From positions 306,258-370,257 of the forward strand of contig NZ_SOMG01000021.1 of NCBI RefSeq assembly GCF_004402045.1: a DNA stretch of 64,000 nucleotides. The letters are read 5' to 3'. Positions 46,334 to 57,022 of this stretch are shown piece after piece. The position numbers and the translations under genes are program-made. How positions within the stretch are numbered: the stretch's first letter is position 1; each line of letters begins with the position of its first letter. The notes beneath the pieces were generated by a model, which worked only from the letters and a program-made list of their open reading frames with translations, searched no databases and had not been told where the DNA came from. Source of the DNA: Lelliottia nimipressuralis (GTDB lineage: Bacteria; Pseudomonadota; Gammaproteobacteria; Enterobacterales; Enterobacteriaceae).

Positions 46334-47329
46334 TTAGTGAGCGTTAACGACAACCCACATCGGCCCCTGGCCGACGGCGTAGCGCCCTTTCTCTTCCAGC
46401 AGCCCCTGCTCACCTTTGATTTCATACAGCGCGATGTGGTGGGATTTCTGCCCTGCCGCAATCAGGTATTTACCGCTGTGATCGATGTTAAAGCCGCGCG
46501 GCTGGGTCTCCGTTGGCTGGAAACCTTCAATGGCCAGCACGCTGCCATCCTCGGAGACGCTGAAGACGGTAATCAGGCTGGAGGTACGGTCACAGGCGTA
46601 CAGATGACGGCCATCCGGCGTAATGTGAATATCAGCCGCCCAGCGGGTGTCGGAGAAGTCAGACGGCATCATATCCAGCGTCTGCACGCACTCAATCTGG
46701 CCGTTAGGATCTTTCAGTTCCCATACGTCCACTGAGCTGTTCAGTTCATTGACCACGTAGGCGTACTGCTGGTTCGGATGGAAGACCATATGACGCGGGC
46801 CCGCGCCCTCAACGGTAGTGACTTCAGCAGGATTCTGCGTCACCAGGTGACCATCGTCGCTCAGGGTGAACAGGCAGATACGATCCTGCTTCAGCGCAGG
46901 CACCCACAGCGTGCGGTTATCCGGAGAGATATTCGCCGAGTGGCAGCCTTCAAGCCCTTCCACCACATCTACGGTTTCAACCGGAATGCCATCTTCCAGA
47001 CGCGTTACGCTGACGCAGCCCGCGTTATACGAGCCGCTGAAGACAAAGTTGCCTTTACGATCGGTAGAGATATGGGTTGGGCTGCCCGGCAATGGTGCTT
47101 CGGCAGTATAGGTCAGCGCGCCATCGTCCGGAGAAATGCGATAGGTCAGCACGCGGAACTCCGGGCGCACACCCACGTACAAGAAACGTTTATCCGGGCT
47201 GATGACCATCGGCTGCACCTGGCCTGGCACATCTACAACCTGAACCAGCGTGAGTGACCCTTCGGTATTTAAACGCCAGACGTGGATCTGCTGGCTTTCA
47301 GGACTGGCGGTATAAACGGTTTGTTTCAT
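46334..47329 (-). CDS. pgl: 6-phosphogluconolactonase Pgl
   Basis: A 331-residue seven-bladed beta-propeller lactonase (YbhE type) that hydrolyses 6-phosphogluconolactone in the oxidative pentose phosphate pathway. Repeated blade motifs are visible ([67 protein letters not shown]). GGAGTG lies upstream of the ATG at 47329. Convergent with ybhC and divergent from ybhA, as in E. coli. Confidence 0.95.
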   Translation of the reverse strand: MKQTVYTASPESQQIHVWRLNTEGSLTLVQVVDVPGQVQPMVISPDKRFLYVGVRPEFRVLTYRISPDDGALTYTAEAPLPGSPTHISTDRKGNFVFSGSYNAGCVSVTRLEDGIPVETVDVVEGLEGCHSANISPDNRTLWVPALKQDRICLFTLSDDGHLVTQNPAEVTTVEGAGPRHMVFHPNQQYAYVVNELNSSVDVWELKDPNGQIECVQTLDMMPSDFSDTRWAADIHITPDGRHLYACDRTSSLITVFSVSEDGSVLAIEGFQPTETQPRGFNIDHSGKYLIAAGQKSHHIALYEIKGEQGLLEEKGRYAVGQGPMWVVVNAH

Positions 47330-47469
47330 GAATATTCACTCCTCACTGCGCATGAAAGTAATTAACTTTTGACGGTGAATGCTGAATTGTCGACAGGAAT
47401 TTTGAAGCGTCCGCCTCTCGGTGTACCATCCCATCAAAACGTAAATTCAATATTAACCCGGGAAAACAG

Positions 47470-48288
47470 ATGACCTCGCGTGTGATTGCTCTGGATTTAG
47501 ACGGTACCTTACTGACGCCGCAAAAAACCCTTCTCCCCTCCTCCCTTGAAGCACTAAAACGCGCGCAGGAAGTGGGATATCAACTCCTTATCGTAACGGG
47601 TCGACATCACGTTGCCATTCACCCTTTTTATCAGGCACTGGCGTTAGATACACCTGCAATTTGCTGTAATGGCACTTATTTGTATGATTATCAGGCAAAA
47701 AAGGTTTTAGAATCCGACCCGCTGCCGGTTCCCCAGGCGCTGCAACTGATTGATCTGCTTGATGAGCATGACGTTCACGGTCTGATGTACGTGGACAACG
47801 CGATGGTGTACGAGCGCCCAACTGGCCATGTGGTACGCACCAGCAACTGGGCGCTGTCCCTGCCTGAAGCGCAGCGTCCGGTCTTTACCCAGGTTTCTTC
47901 CCTGCGTCAGGCAGCCCAGGACGTTGAGGCAATCTGGAAATTCGCCCTGACGGATGAAGATACCACCAAACTGAATGCCTTCGCGAAACACGTGGAACAG
48001 ACGCTGGGTCTGGAGTGCGAGTGGTCCTGGCACGATCAGGTCGATATTGCCCGCAAAGGCAACAGCAAAGGCAAGCGTTTGACGCAGTACGTGGCGTCAC
48101 AGGGCGGGTCGATGCAGGATGTGATTGCCTTTGGCGATAACTACAACGACATCAGCATGCTGGAGGCCGCCGGTACGGGCGTGGCGATGGGTAACGCCGA
48201 TGACGCCGTGAAGGCGCGCGCCAACGTGGTGATTGGCGACAACACAACCGACAGCATCGCGCAGTACATTTATACCCATCTGCTGTAA
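47470..48288 (+). CDS. ybhA: HAD-family pyridoxal phosphate phosphatase YbhA
   Basis: A 272-residue Cof-type HAD phosphatase; in E. coli it dephosphorylates pyridoxal phosphate and some sugar phosphates. HAD motif I LDLDGTLLTP is near the N-terminus, motif II is VTGR, and the C-terminal motif is VIAFGDNYNDISMLEAAG with GNADDAVK. It abuts the modC stop on the other strand with no gap (48288/48289). Confidence 0.93.
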   Translation: MTSRVIALDLDGTLLTPQKTLLPSSLEALKRAQEVGYQLLIVTGRHHVAIHPFYQALALDTPAICCNGTYLYDYQAKKVLESDPLPVPQALQLIDLLDEHDVHGLMYVDNAMVYERPTGHVVRTSNWALSLPEAQRPVFTQVSSLRQAAQDVEAIWKFALTDEDTTKLNAFAKHVEQTLGLECEWSWHDQVDIARKGNSKGKRLTQYVASQGGSMQDVIAFGDNYNDISMLEAAGTGVAMGNADDAVKARANVVIGDNTTDSIAQYIYTHLL

Positions 48289-49347
48289 TCAGGTGGTGAT
48301 AGAGACGCTCTTGATTTGCGCGTAAAGCCACAGGCCGGGTTTGATCCCTAACTCATCCCTGGCCCACGGGCTGACGCGCGCCCAGAGCGTTCGGCTTCCC
48401 ACCTCAAGCTTCACTTCCACCTGACCGTTATCATCAAAACACTCCGCCACTTTGGCGCGCAGAATATTTCGAATACTGGTCTGCAGCGGGGGTTGCAGCA
48501 CCAGCGAGACATCCGACGCCTGGATGCGAATTCGCAGAGCGGACTGCAGCGGTTTATCGATCTTATTGACCCAAAGATGCTGGTCACCCAGCGCCAGCGC
48601 GGTCATCGCGTAGTGCGGGTGATGTTCCAGAACGCTCACTTTCAGAATGCTGCTCTGCTGCTCTTTTGGTAACCAGGGGTGCATCACGCTGCTGCCCCAT
48701 ACCTCCTCCAGTTTGCCGAAGGCCTTAACGCTACCCTCTTCCAGCACCAGCACGTTATCGGCCAGATGCAGGATCTCATCCAGCGAATGGCTGACGTAGA
48801 GCATCGGAATATTAATTTCACGCGTCAGCCGCTGCAGGTAGGGCAGGAGCTCACGTTTACGCGGAATATCCAGCGAGGCAAGTGGTTCGTCGAGCAACAG
48901 CAGCTCGGGTGCGGTCAGCAACGCGCGGCCAATCGCCACACGCTGTTTTTCTCCGCCGGAAAGCGAAGAAGGCAGTCTGTCGAGCAGAGGTTCGATACCT
49001 AAAAGCGTCACCAGCTTATCAAACTGCCCGGCCATGCTTTTCGCCATGCCGTAGCGCAGGTTGCCGCGCACGCTGTAGTGCGGGAATAAGCGCGCATCCT
49101 GGAAAACATAGCCAATACGGCGTTTATCAGGCGACAGATACACCTTATTTTCCACGTCGTTTAAGACGCGGTTGTTCAATACAATCCGTCCTGACTGGGG
49201 GCGGGTCAGGCCGCTTATCGCGTTGATTAACGACGTTTTCCCCGCCCCGGATACGCCAAAGATGGCGGTGATGCCGCTTGCAGGCAGCGTCTCGCTAAGC
49301 GTCAGGGTATGGTTTCCCAGCGTCTGAGTAAAATGAAGCTCAAGCAT
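48289..49347 (-). CDS. modC: Molybdate ABC transporter ATP-binding protein ModC
   Basis: A 352-residue ATPase of the ModABC molybdate importer. Walker [10 protein letters not shown], signature [15 protein letters not shown], Walker [13 protein letters not shown] and switch His (YVSHSLDE) are all standard. The C-terminal third holds the TOBE/Mop-type molybdate-binding domain (about residues 285-350). ATG 49347 ([13 protein letters not shown]) is two bases after modB; the frame upstream lies in modB. Confidence 0.96.
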   Translation of the reverse strand: MLELHFTQTLGNHTLTLSETLPASGITAIFGVSGAGKTSLINAISGLTRPQSGRIVLNNRVLNDVENKVYLSPDKRRIGYVFQDARLFPHYSVRGNLRYGMAKSMAGQFDKLVTLLGIEPLLDRLPSSLSGGEKQRVAIGRALLTAPELLLLDEPLASLDIPRKRELLPYLQRLTREINIPMLYVSHSLDEILHLADNVLVLEEGSVKAFGKLEEVWGSSVMHPWLPKEQQSSILKVSVLEHHPHYAMTALALGDQHLWVNKIDKPLQSALRIRIQASDVSLVLQPPLQTSIRNILRAKVAECFDDNGQVEVKLEVGSRTLWARVSPWARDELGIKPGLWLYAQIKSVSITT

Positions 49348-49349
49348 GT

Positions 49350-50039
49350 CTATTTCCCCATCCGCTCGCGGCTGAGCCGTGCCAGCCATTCAGACACCAG
49401 CAGCGATACCAGGGCTAACACAATTGATATTATGCAAAGTCGTGCCGCGGCCCCCTCTCCCCCCGGCGTCTGAATCAGGGTATACATCGCCGACGGGATG
49501 GTTCGCGTCTCGCCGGGAATATTCGACACAAAGGTGATCGTCGCGCCAAACTCGCCGAGCGAGCGGGCGAAGGCCAGCACCGTGCCGACAATAATGCCGG
49601 GTAACGTTAGGGGAAGCGTGATGGTGAAAAAGACGCGCCAGCGCCCGGCGCCCAGCGTGCGGGCCGCCTGTTCGAGTTTCATGTCCACGCCTTCCAGCGC
49701 GAGGCGGATCGCCCTCACCATCAGCGGGAATGACATTACCGCCGCCGCCAGCACCGCACCGCGCCAGCTAAACGCAAACGTCAGCCCAAACCAGTCATAG
49801 AGTTTCTCGCCGATAAAGCCGCGTCGCCCCATCGAAATCAGCAACAGATAACCGACCACCACGGGCGGCAACACGAGCGGAAGATGAAGCACGCTGTCGA
49901 GCAGCGCTTTGCCGGGAAACCGACAGCGCACCAGCAGCCAGGCAAAGAAGATCCCAAAGGGCAAGCTCAGCGCAACCGCCAGGGAAGAGACTTTCAGGCT
50001 CAGCAGAACAGCCTGCCATTCAGGATCGGTCAATATCAT
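49350..50039 (-). CDS. modB: Molybdate ABC transporter permease ModB
   Basis: A 229-residue inner-membrane permease with five or six membrane segments. The EAA loop that docks ModC is clear: [22 protein letters not shown]. Its ATG overlaps the modA stop by one base, showing coupled translation. Confidence 0.95.
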   Translation of the reverse strand: MILTDPEWQAVLLSLKVSSLAVALSLPFGIFFAWLLVRCRFPGKALLDSVLHLPLVLPPVVVGYLLLISMGRRGFIGEKLYDWFGLTFAFSWRGAVLAAAVMSFPLMVRAIRLALEGVDMKLEQAARTLGAGRWRVFFTITLPLTLPGIIVGTVLAFARSLGEFGATITFVSNIPGETRTIPSAMYTLIQTPGGEGAAARLCIISIVLALVSLLVSEWLARLSRERMGK

Positions 50040-50812
50040 CAGTGAGTCGTAAATCCATAACGTTTAAAGATTGCGGACGCTTGTGGCCCCTTCAGATAAT
50101 CGCGGAAGGCCGTCACGGTCGCATTATTATGTCTATCAACAATCGCAACAGGGTATTCCACTTTCTTGTGGGAGTCTTCCGGGAACGTTGCGACCACTTT
50201 AACACCCTTGCTGGCAACGGCATCAGAGCCATACACAATGCCCAGCGGGGCTTCGTTGCGTTCCACGAGCGCCAGCGCGCCGCGAACGTCTTCGGCTGGC
50301 GCCAGTTTCGGCGACAGGGTATCCCACGCGCCCAGCTTTTGTAGCGCTTCTTTGGCGTAAATCCCGGCCGGAACGTGCTCCGGGTCCCCCACCGCCAGAC
50401 GACCACCGTTCAGCAGGCGGGTCCAGTTTGTCTCTTTGTTGATGGTGATGTCGGCCTGTGAGCTGGCTTTTGGCGCCACAACGACCAGGCTATTGCCCAG
50501 CAGCGTTTCGCGGGTTGCCGCATCAATCGCTTTCTTCTCCGCTGCGTAATCCATCCACTTCTGGTCAGCCGAAATGAACAGATCCGCCGGTGCGCCCGCT
50601 TCTATCTGGCGCGCCAGCGTAGAGGAAGACGCAAACGAGGAGACCACCTCGACGTTTTTCTCTTTTTTATACGCCGCCGCGATATCCTGCATTGCATTAG
50701 TCAACGACGCCGCCGCAAAGACCGTAATTTTACCGTCGTCCGCCAGCGCGTGTCCGGTAAGTGAAAGCGTCAGCGTTGCCCCTGCGAAAAGGCGTACCCA
50801 TGTACGTGCCAT
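50039..50812 (-). CDS. modA: Molybdate-binding periplasmic protein ModA
   Basis: A 257-residue periplasmic binding protein with a signal peptide (LFAGATLTLSLTGHALA). Anion-binding Ser residues occur in AAASLTNAM and SFASSSTLARQIEAGAPADLFIS. First gene of modABC; the ModE box lies 20 bases upstream of the start, consistent with repression when molybdate is plentiful. Confidence 0.96.
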   Translation of the reverse strand: MARTWVRLFAGATLTLSLTGHALADDGKITVFAAASLTNAMQDIAAAYKKEKNVEVVSSFASSSTLARQIEAGAPADLFISADQKWMDYAAEKKAIDAATRETLLGNSLVVVAPKASSQADITINKETNWTRLLNGGRLAVGDPEHVPAGIYAKEALQKLGAWDTLSPKLAPAEDVRGALALVERNEAPLGIVYGSDAVASKGVKVVATFPEDSHKKVEYPVAIVDRHNNATVTAFRDYLKGPQASAIFKRYGFTTH

Positions 50813-50831
50813 TTGTAGCTCCTGTGAGTAT

Positions 50832-50855
50832 CGTTATATACATACCAATATAACG
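50832..50855. promoter_or_regulatory. ModE box upstream of modA
   Basis: CGTTATATA (50832-50840), six bases, AATATAACG (50847-50855): an inverted repeat of the ModE type, with one mismatch to the TAYATAACG half-site. It sits at the modA promoter, where ModE-molybdate represses in E. coli. Confidence 0.88.
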
Positions 50856-50955
50856 GTAACGTCAGGGAGATCCCAGCGTTTAATCGTACCGCTCAAGGGG
50901 TAAACCGGCGTGATACATTAAATGATATCGGCGAAAGTGAGAAAATCTTGAGAGC

Positions 50956-50982
50956 AAAACGCCCGGACAAGCCGGGCGTTTT
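50956..50982 (-). terminator. Intrinsic terminator of acrZ
   Basis: ACGCCCGG and CCGGGCGT form a stem with flanking A and T runs (AAAACG...CGTTTT). It lies nine bases after the acrZ stop on the minus strand. Confidence 0.82.
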
Positions 50983-50990
50983 GTGGGGAA

Positions 50991-51140
50991 TCAATGCTGC
51001 TTTTTAGCCTGGTCTCTGTGACCAATGTTCGAAAAGACGTTGAACACTTCACCCAGGCCGTAGATGGCACCGAGGATGATGGCCATCACTACTGGTACCA
51101 TGATCACGGCGAATACCAGACTTTTCAACAACTCTAACAT
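50991..51140 (-). CDS. acrZ: Small membrane protein AcrZ (AcrB-binding)
   Basis: A 49-residue single-pass inner-membrane protein that binds the multidrug pump AcrB and tunes which drugs it exports. The product starts [20 protein letters not shown] and ends HRDQAKKQH. One membrane helix spans about residues 5-26, bent at the Pro, and the tail is basic and polar. It is nearly identical to E. coli AcrZ (YbhT). GGAGAA precedes the ATG at 51140. It lies between modA and the divergent modE, as in E. coli. Confidence 0.95.
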   Translation of the reverse strand: MLELLKSLVFAVIMVPVVMAIILGAIYGLGEVFNVFSNIGHRDQAKKQH

Positions 51141-51267
51141 GGTTTTCTCCAGATATTGTGAACAGCTTATTCTACCCTTTCAGGTGAGAAAAACATCCCC
51201 TTTTGTGCGGTACCCTTTGCGCCCTGCACCATTTGGGTCACAATACTCTTTTTGCCAGGATACTGTT

Positions 51268-52056
51268 ATGCAGGCCGAAATTCTCCTCACTCTCAGACTT
51301 CAGCAAAAGCTTTTCGCCGATCCGCGACGTATCGCCCTGCTTAAACAAATAGAACAAACCGGCTCGATTAGCCAGGGGGCGAAAAACGCCGGGATTAGCT
51401 ATAAAAGCGCCTGGGATGCCATCAACGACATGAACACCCTGAGCGAGCAACCGCTGGTAGACAGAGCCACAGGCGGCAAAGGCGGCGGTGGTGCAATCGT
51501 GACACGCTATGGCCAGCGTCTTATTCAGCTTTACGATCTCCTGGGCCTGATCCAGCAGAAAGCCTTCGATGCGTTAAGCGATGACGATAACGTGCCGCTG
51601 GACAGTTTGCTGGCCGCCATTTCCCGCTTCTCGTTGCAAACCAGCGCCCGCAACCAGTGGTTTGGTACGGTGACGGCGCGCGATAATCTCCAGGTACAGC
51701 AGCATATAGAGATCCTGCTTGCAGATGGCACCACCCGTCTGAAAGCCGCGATAACGGCACAAAGCGCAGAACGGCTTGAACTGGATGAAGGTAAAGAGGT
51801 GCTGGTGTTGCTGAAAGCGCCGTGGGTCAATATCACACGCCATGCCGACGCGGCAAAAGCAGCAGATAACCAGCTCCAGGGCGCAATCAGCCATATCGAA
51901 CGCGGCAAGGAGCAGTGCGAAGTGTTGATGACTCTGGCAGACGGACAAAAGCTTTGCGCGACGATACCGCTCAGCGAGGCGGACGGTTTAGAAGAAGGGG
52001 ATGTTGTCACCGCCTGGTTCAACGCAGACCGGGTGATTATCGCCACATTGTGCTGA
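51268..52056 (+). CDS. modE: Molybdate-responsive regulator ModE
   Basis: A 262-residue dimeric regulator that binds molybdate through two Mop domains and represses modABC while activating moa genes. The N-terminal winged helix is LLKQIEQTGSISQGAKNAGISYKSAWDAINDMN; the C-terminal Mop repeats contain SARNQWFGTV, and the second ends DVVTAWFNADRVIIATL. ATG 51268 gives the E. coli length; the longer frame covers the acrZ promoter. Divergent from acrZ, followed by modF. Confidence 0.95.
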   Translation: MQAEILLTLRLQQKLFADPRRIALLKQIEQTGSISQGAKNAGISYKSAWDAINDMNTLSEQPLVDRATGGKGGGGAIVTRYGQRLIQLYDLLGLIQQKAFDALSDDDNVPLDSLLAAISRFSLQTSARNQWFGTVTARDNLQVQQHIEILLADGTTRLKAAITAQSAERLELDEGKEVLVLLKAPWVNITRHADAAKAADNQLQGAISHIERGKEQCEVLMTLADGQKLCATIPLSEADGLEEGDVVTAWFNADRVIIATLC

Positions 52057-52123
52057 GTGCATTGACAATCGTACCAACAGTGCGTATCCCTGATATCTAT
52101 TGCTGCAAAAACAGGGATAAATC

Positions 52124-53596
52124 ATGTCATCATTGCATATTTCGCAAGGCACGTTTCGTCTTGGCGATACCCGAACGCTGACGATTGCTGATTTGACAAT
52201 ACGCGCGGGTGAAAGCTGGGCGTTTGTCGGCACTAACGGCAGCGGTAAATCTGCGCTGGCCCGCGCGCTGGCCGGCGAGCTCACCCTCCTCAAGGGTGAC
52301 TATCAGCGTGACGTTACGCGCCTGACGCGTCTGTCATTTGAACAACTGCAAAAGCTGGTGAGCGACGAGTGGCAGCGCAACAACACCGATTTGCTCAGCC
52401 CTGGTGAAGAAGATACCGGCCGCACGACGGCGGAAATTATTCAGGATGAGGTGAAAGATCCTGCCCGCTGTCAGCGCCTGGCAGAACGGTTCGGCATCAC
52501 CGGCCTGCTGGACCGACGCTTTAAATACCTTTCTACCGGCGAGACGCGAAAAACGCTGCTTTGTCAGGCGCTAATGAGCGAGCCTGAGCTGCTGATCCTC
52601 GACGAACCGTTCGACGGCCTTGACGTACAATCCCGTGCGCAGCTGGCATCCCTGCTGGAGTCCCTTAATCAGCAGGGGTATACCCTCGTGCTGGTGCTTA
52701 ACCGTTTTGATGAAATTCCGGATTTTATCCAGCATGCAGGCGTACTGGCCGACTGTAACCTGACAGAGACTGGCGAAAAATCGGCGCTCCTTAAGCAGGC
52801 GCTCATTGCCCAGCTCGCCCATAGCGAACGGCTTGACGGTATTACCCTTCCGGAACCCGACGCTCCTTCGGCCCTCCATGCGCTTGACCCCAACCAGCCG
52901 CGCATCGTGCTGCGCGATGGGGTGGTCTCTTATGACGATCGCCCGATCCTTAACCACCTCAGCTGGACGGTCAATCCTGGCGAGCACTGGCAGATTGTCG
53001 GCCCCAACGGCGCGGGAAAATCAACGCTGCTGAGCCTGATAACCGGCGATCACCCGCAGGGCTACAGCAACGATCTCACGCTGTTTGGCCGGCGTCGCGG
53101 CAGCGGCGAGACCATCTGGGATATCAAAAAGCACATTGGCTACGTCAGCAGCAGCCTGCATCTGGACTACCGGGTCAGTACCACGGTACGCAACGCGATC
53201 CTTTCCGGCTATTTTGATTCCATCGGTATTTATCAGGCGGTGTCGGACAAACAGCACAAGCTGGTCCAGCAGTGGCTGGATATTCTCGGCATGGACAACC
53301 GGGTCGCTGACGCGCCGTTTCATAGCCTGTCGTGGGGGCAGCAGCGCCTGGCGCTTATCGTGCGCGCGCTGGTGAAACATCCTACGCTGCTTATTCTGGA
53401 TGAACCGCTGCAGGGGCTGGATCCGCTAAACCGCCAGCTGATCCGCCGCTTTGTGGATGTACTGATTGGCGAAGGCGAAACGCAGCTGCTGTTTGTTTCT
53501 CACCACGCCGAAGATGCCCCCTCCTGCATCACCCATCGCCTGGAGTTTGTTCCGGACGGTGAACACTATCATTATCTGCAAAGCAAAATCGATTAA
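52124..53596 (+). CDS. modF: ATP-binding protein ModF (tandem ABC domains)
   Basis: A 490-residue cytoplasmic protein with two ABC domains (Walker A GTNGSGKSA and GPNGAGKST; Walker B LLILDEPFDGLD and LLILDEPLQGLD). The first signature is degenerate (STGETRKTL) and the second is SWGQQRLAL. It lies after modE as in E. coli; its role in molybdenum metabolism is not proven and no permease partner is known. Confidence 0.93.
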   Translation: MSSLHISQGTFRLGDTRTLTIADLTIRAGESWAFVGTNGSGKSALARALAGELTLLKGDYQRDVTRLTRLSFEQLQKLVSDEWQRNNTDLLSPGEEDTGRTTAEIIQDEVKDPARCQRLAERFGITGLLDRRFKYLSTGETRKTLLCQALMSEPELLILDEPFDGLDVQSRAQLASLLESLNQQGYTLVLVLNRFDEIPDFIQHAGVLADCNLTETGEKSALLKQALIAQLAHSERLDGITLPEPDAPSALHALDPNQPRIVLRDGVVSYDDRPILNHLSWTVNPGEHWQIVGPNGAGKSTLLSLITGDHPQGYSNDLTLFGRRRGSGETIWDIKKHIGYVSSSLHLDYRVSTTVRNAILSGYFDSIGIYQAVSDKQHKLVQQWLDILGMDNRVADAPFHSLSWGQQRLALIVRALVKHPTLLILDEPLQGLDPLNRQLIRRFVDVLIGEGETQLLFVSHHAEDAPSCITHRLEFVPDGEHYHYLQSKID

Positions 53597-53600
53597 TCCC

Positions 53601-53624
53601 CGGAGGGCACTGCCCTCCGTTTTT
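53601..53624 (+). terminator. Intrinsic terminator of modF
   Basis: CGGAGGG and CCCTCCG form a stem with a short loop, followed by TTTTT. Confidence 0.85.
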
Positions 53625-53703
53625 CAGATAACCTGCACTAAGACTTCTCTATCCCGTTGATCTACAATACCCCATTGCGGTTGAAAATCGGATTTTAAAA
53701 ACA

Positions 53704-53719
53704 GTGTAAACGATTCCAC
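53704..53719. promoter_or_regulatory. External gal operator (OE) for GalR/GalS
   Basis: GTGTAAACGATTCCAC is the same sequence as the E. coli external gal operator. It lies just upstream of the CRP region and promoters of galE, and pairs with the internal operator at 53817. Confidence 0.95.
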
Positions 53720-53768
53720 TATTTTATCCCATGTCACACTTTTCGCGTCTCTGTTATGCTATGGTTAT
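53720..53768 (+). promoter_or_regulatory. galETKM promoter region (CRP site, P2 and P1)
   Basis: ATGTCACACTTTTCGC (53730-53745) matches the E. coli gal CRP site. The overlapping -10 elements TATGCT (P2, 53755-53760) and TATGGT (P1, 53760-53765) are conserved in spacing. Confidence 0.85.
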
Positions 53769-53797
53769 TACATACCATAAGCCCAATGGAGCTAAAT

Positions 53798-54814
53798 ATG
53801 CGAGTTCTGGTAACAGGTGGTAGCGGTTACATAGGTAGTCATACCTGCGTGCAGCTGCTGCAAAACGGCCATGATGTCATCATCCTCGATAACCTGTGCA
53901 ACAGTAAGCGCAGCGTGCTGCCTGTGATTGAACGTCTTGGCGGTAAACAGCCGACTTTCGTGGAAGGCGACATCCGCAACGAAGCGCTGATGACCGAGAT
54001 CCTTCACGACCACGCCATTGAAGCGGTGATCCACTTCGCCGGCCTGAAAGCCGTCGGTGAATCCGTTGCGAAACCGCTCGAGTATTACGACAACAACGTC
54101 AACGGTACGCTGCGTCTCATCTCCGCCATGCGTGCGGCCAACGTCAAAAACTTCATCTTTAGCTCGTCCGCCACCGTCTACGGCGATCAGCCCAAAATTC
54201 CTTACGTTGAGAGCTTCCCTACCGGTACGCCGCAAAGCCCGTATGGCAAAAGCAAACTGATGGTGGAGCAGATCCTGACCGATCTGCAAAAAGCACAGCC
54301 TGAGTGGAGCATCGCCCTGCTGCGCTACTTCAACCCGGTCGGCGCCCATCCGTCTGGCGATATGGGTGAAGACCCGCAGGGCATTCCAAATAACCTGATG
54401 CCGTATATCGCCCAGGTTGCCGTAGGGCGCCGCGACTCGCTGGCTATTTTTGGTAACGACTATCCAACCGAAGATGGCACCGGCGTGCGTGACTATATCC
54501 ACGTGATGGATCTGGCCGACGGCCACGTGGCGGCGATGCAGCAGCTGGCTGACAAACCTGGCGTGCATATTTACAACCTCGGTGCCGGGGTCGGCAGCAG
54601 CGTGCTGGATGTGGTTAATGCCTTCAGCAAAGCCTGCGGTAAGCCGGTGAGCTACCACTTCGCCCCGCGTCGTGATGGCGACCTGCCTGCTTACTGGGCC
54701 GATGCCACCAAAGCCGATAAAGAGCTTAACTGGCGTGTTACCCGCACGCTTGATGAAATGGCACAGGATACCTGGCACTGGCAGTCGCGCCATCCGCAGG
54801 GTTATCCGGACTAA
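53798..54814 (+). CDS. galE: UDP-glucose 4-epimerase GalE
   Basis: A 338-residue short-chain dehydrogenase-fold enzyme that interconverts UDP-galactose and UDP-glucose with bound NAD+. NAD motif TGGSGYIGSH at the N-terminus; catalytic Ser-Tyr-Lys in SSATVYG and SPYGKSK; the domain end VGSSVLDVV is intact. ATG 53798 follows GGAG and gives the E. coli length; the ORF extension includes the promoters. The internal operator overlaps codons 7-12. Confidence 0.97.
   Translation: MRVLVTGGSGYIGSHTCVQLLQNGHDVIILDNLCNSKRSVLPVIERLGGKQPTFVEGDIRNEALMTEILHDHAIEAVIHFAGLKAVGESVAKPLEYYDNNVNGTLRLISAMRAANVKNFIFSSSATVYGDQPKIPYVESFPTGTPQSPYGKSKLMVEQILTDLQKAQPEWSIALLRYFNPVGAHPSGDMGEDPQGIPNNLMPYIAQVAVGRRDSLAIFGNDYPTEDGTGVRDYIHVMDLADGHVAAMQQLADKPGVHIYNLGAGVGSSVLDVVNAFSKACGKPVSYHFAPRRDGDLPAYWADATKADKELNWRVTRTLDEMAQDTWHWQSRHPQGYPD
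53817..53832. promoter_or_regulatory. Internal gal operator (OI) inside galE
   Basis: GTGGTAGCGGTTACAT within the galE coding region matches the E. coli internal operator. GalR bound at OE and OI forms the repression loop across the promoters; the 113-bp spacing is kept. Confidence 0.92.
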
Positions 54815-54823
54815 GGATCCGTC

Positions 54824-55870
54824 ATGACTTCGTTTAATCCCGTCGATCATCCGCATCGTCGTTTTAACCCGTTAAGCGGGCAATGGATTTTGGTTTCTCC
54901 GCATCGCGCAAAGCGCCCCTGGCAGGGGGCGCAGGAAACGCCTGCGAAACAAACGCTGCCGCAGCACGACCCGGACTGCTTCCTCTGTCCGGGCAATACG
55001 CGCGTGACGGGAGATAAGAACCCGGATTACAAAGGCACCTTCGTTTTCACCAATGATTTCGCGGCCCTGATGACCGACACGCCGGACGCGCCGGAAAGCC
55101 ACGACCCGCTGATGCGCTGCGAAAGCGCGCGCGGTACCAGCCGCGTGATCTGCTTCTCGCCCGACCACAGCAAAACGCTGCCGGAGCTGAGCGTTGAGGC
55201 GCTGAAAGAAGTAGTGAGCACCTGGCAGACGCAAACCGCAGAGCTGGGTCAGACTTACCCGTGGGTACAGGTGTTCGAAAACAAAGGCGCAGCCATGGGC
55301 TGCTCTAACCCGCATCCGCACGGTCAGATCTGGGCGAACAGCTTCCTGCCCAACGAAGCCGAGCGTGAAGACCGCCTGCAAAAAGCGTATTACGCGGAAA
55401 ACGGTTCCCCAATGCTGGTGGATTACACCCGCCGTGAGCTGGCCGACGGCAGCCGTACCGTGGTGGAAACCGAACACTGGCTGGCCGTCGTACCTTACTG
55501 GGCCGCCTGGCCGTTTGAAACGCTGCTGCTGCCGAAAGCGCACGTACAGCGCATTACCGAACTCAACGACGCGCAGCGCGACGACCTTGCTCTGGCGCTG
55601 AAAAAACTGACCAGCCGTTACGACAATCTGTTCCAGTGCTCCTTCCCGTACTCAATGGGCTGGCACGGTGCACCGTTTAACGGGGAAGAGAATCAGCACT
55701 GGCAGCTGCACGCCCATTTCTATCCGCCGCTGCTGCGCTCTGCGACAGTACGTAAATTTATGGTGGGCTATGAAATGCTGGCGGAAACGCAGCGTGACCT
55801 GACGGCGGAACAGGCGGCAGAACGTCTGCGGGCCGTTAGCGACGTCCATTATCGCGAATCAGGAGTCTAA
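54824..55870 (+). CDS. galT: Galactose-1-phosphate uridylyltransferase GalT
   Basis: A 348-residue HIT-superfamily enzyme that swaps UMP between UDP-glucose and galactose-1-phosphate. The nucleophile His is in [10 protein letters not shown]; zinc ligands are CFLCPGN near residues 50-56 and downstream His; the motif [10 protein letters not shown] is present. It lies 9 bases after galE. Confidence 0.97.
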   Translation: MTSFNPVDHPHRRFNPLSGQWILVSPHRAKRPWQGAQETPAKQTLPQHDPDCFLCPGNTRVTGDKNPDYKGTFVFTNDFAALMTDTPDAPESHDPLMRCESARGTSRVICFSPDHSKTLPELSVEALKEVVSTWQTQTAELGQTYPWVQVFENKGAAMGCSNPHPHGQIWANSFLPNEAEREDRLQKAYYAENGSPMLVDYTRRELADGSRTVVETEHWLAVVPYWAAWPFETLLLPKAHVQRITELNDAQRDDLALALKKLTSRYDNLFQCSFPYSMGWHGAPFNGEENQHWQLHAHFYPPLLRSATVRKFMVGYEMLAETQRDLTAEQAAERLRAVSDVHYRESGV

Positions 55871-55873
55871 TAA

Positions 55874-57022
55874 ATGAGTCTGAAAGATAAAACACAATCC
55901 CTGTTTGCTGAAAAATTTGGCTACCCTGCCACCCACGTTATCCAGGCGCCTGGCCGCGTCAACCTGATCGGTGAACACACCGACTACAACGACGGCTTTG
56001 TTCTGCCCTGCGCCATTGATTACCAGACCGTCATCAGCTGTACGAAGCGTGACGACCGTAAAGTCCGCGTGATTGCCGCGGATTACGGTAATGAGACGGA
56101 CGAGTTTTCCCTCGATGCCCCGATCGTGACGCACGACAGCCAGCAGTGGTCTAACTACGTGCGCGGCGTGGTGAAGCATCTGCAGAAGCGTAACAAGAAC
56201 TTTGGCGGTGCGGATTTAGTTATTAGCGGCAACGTGCCGCAGGGTGCGGGTTTAAGCTCCTCGGCTTCTCTGGAAGTCGCCGTAGGAACCGTCTTCCAGC
56301 AGCTTTATCATCTGCCGCTGGACGGCGCGCAAATCGCCCTGAATGGTCAGGAAGCAGAAAACCAGTTCGTGGGCTGTAACTGCGGCATCATGGACCAGCT
56401 GATCTCTGCGCTGGGCAAAAAAGAACACGCGCTGCTGATCGACTGCCGTTCTCTTGGCACCAAAGCCGTTCCCCTGCCAAAAGGTGCGGCTGTCGTGATC
56501 GTCAACAGCAACTTTAAACGCACGCTGGTGGGTAGCGAATACAACACGCGCCGCGAACAATGCGAGACCGGCGCTCGCTTCTTCCAGCAGCCCGCCCTGC
56601 GCGATGTGACGCTCAATGAGTTCAATAAGGTGGCACACGAGCTGGATCCGGTCGTTGCCAAACGCGTTCGTCACGTACTGACAGAGAACGCCCGTACCGT
56701 TGAAGCCGCGTCCGCGCTGGCGAAAGGCGACCTGAAACGTATGGGTGAGCTGATGGCGGAATCCCATGCCTCCATGCGCGACGACTTTGAAATCACCGTG
56801 CCGCAAATCGACACGCTGGTTGAGATCGTAAAAGCAACAATTGGCGATAAAGGCGGTGTGCGCATGACCGGCGGCGGTTTCGGGGGCTGCATCGTTGCCC
56901 TGGTGCCGGAAGAACTTGTTCCTGCCGTCCAGCAGGCGGTAGAAAAACAGTACGAAGCAAAAACGGGTATTAAAGAAACTTTCTACGTGTGTAAAGCATC
57001 ACAAGGAGCCGGACAGTGCTAA
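55874..57022 (+). CDS. galK: Galactokinase GalK
   Basis: A 382-residue GHMP kinase that phosphorylates galactose at C1. Galactose signature [19 protein letters not shown] near the N-terminus; ATP-binding [20 protein letters not shown]-terminal GHMP motif [14 protein letters not shown]. It lies three bases after galT; its stop overlaps the galM GTG start by seven bases. Confidence 0.97.
   Translation: MSLKDKTQSLFAEKFGYPATHVIQAPGRVNLIGEHTDYNDGFVLPCAIDYQTVISCTKRDDRKVRVIAADYGNETDEFSLDAPIVTHDSQQWSNYVRGVVKHLQKRNKNFGGADLVISGNVPQGAGLSSSASLEVAVGTVFQQLYHLPLDGAQIALNGQEAENQFVGCNCGIMDQLISALGKKEHALLIDCRSLGTKAVPLPKGAAVVIVNSNFKRTLVGSEYNTRREQCETGARFFQQPALRDVTLNEFNKVAHELDPVVAKRVRHVLTENARTVEAASALAKGDLKRMGELMAESHASMRDDFEITVPQIDTLVEIVKATIGDKGGVRMTGGGFGGCIVALVPEELVPAVQQAVEKQYEAKTGIKETFYVCKASQGAGQC

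Noticed and set aside
52124..53596. modF as a frameshifted or fused gene because of its two ABC domains
   Set aside because: Tandem ABC domains are normal for ModF; the length matches E. coli.
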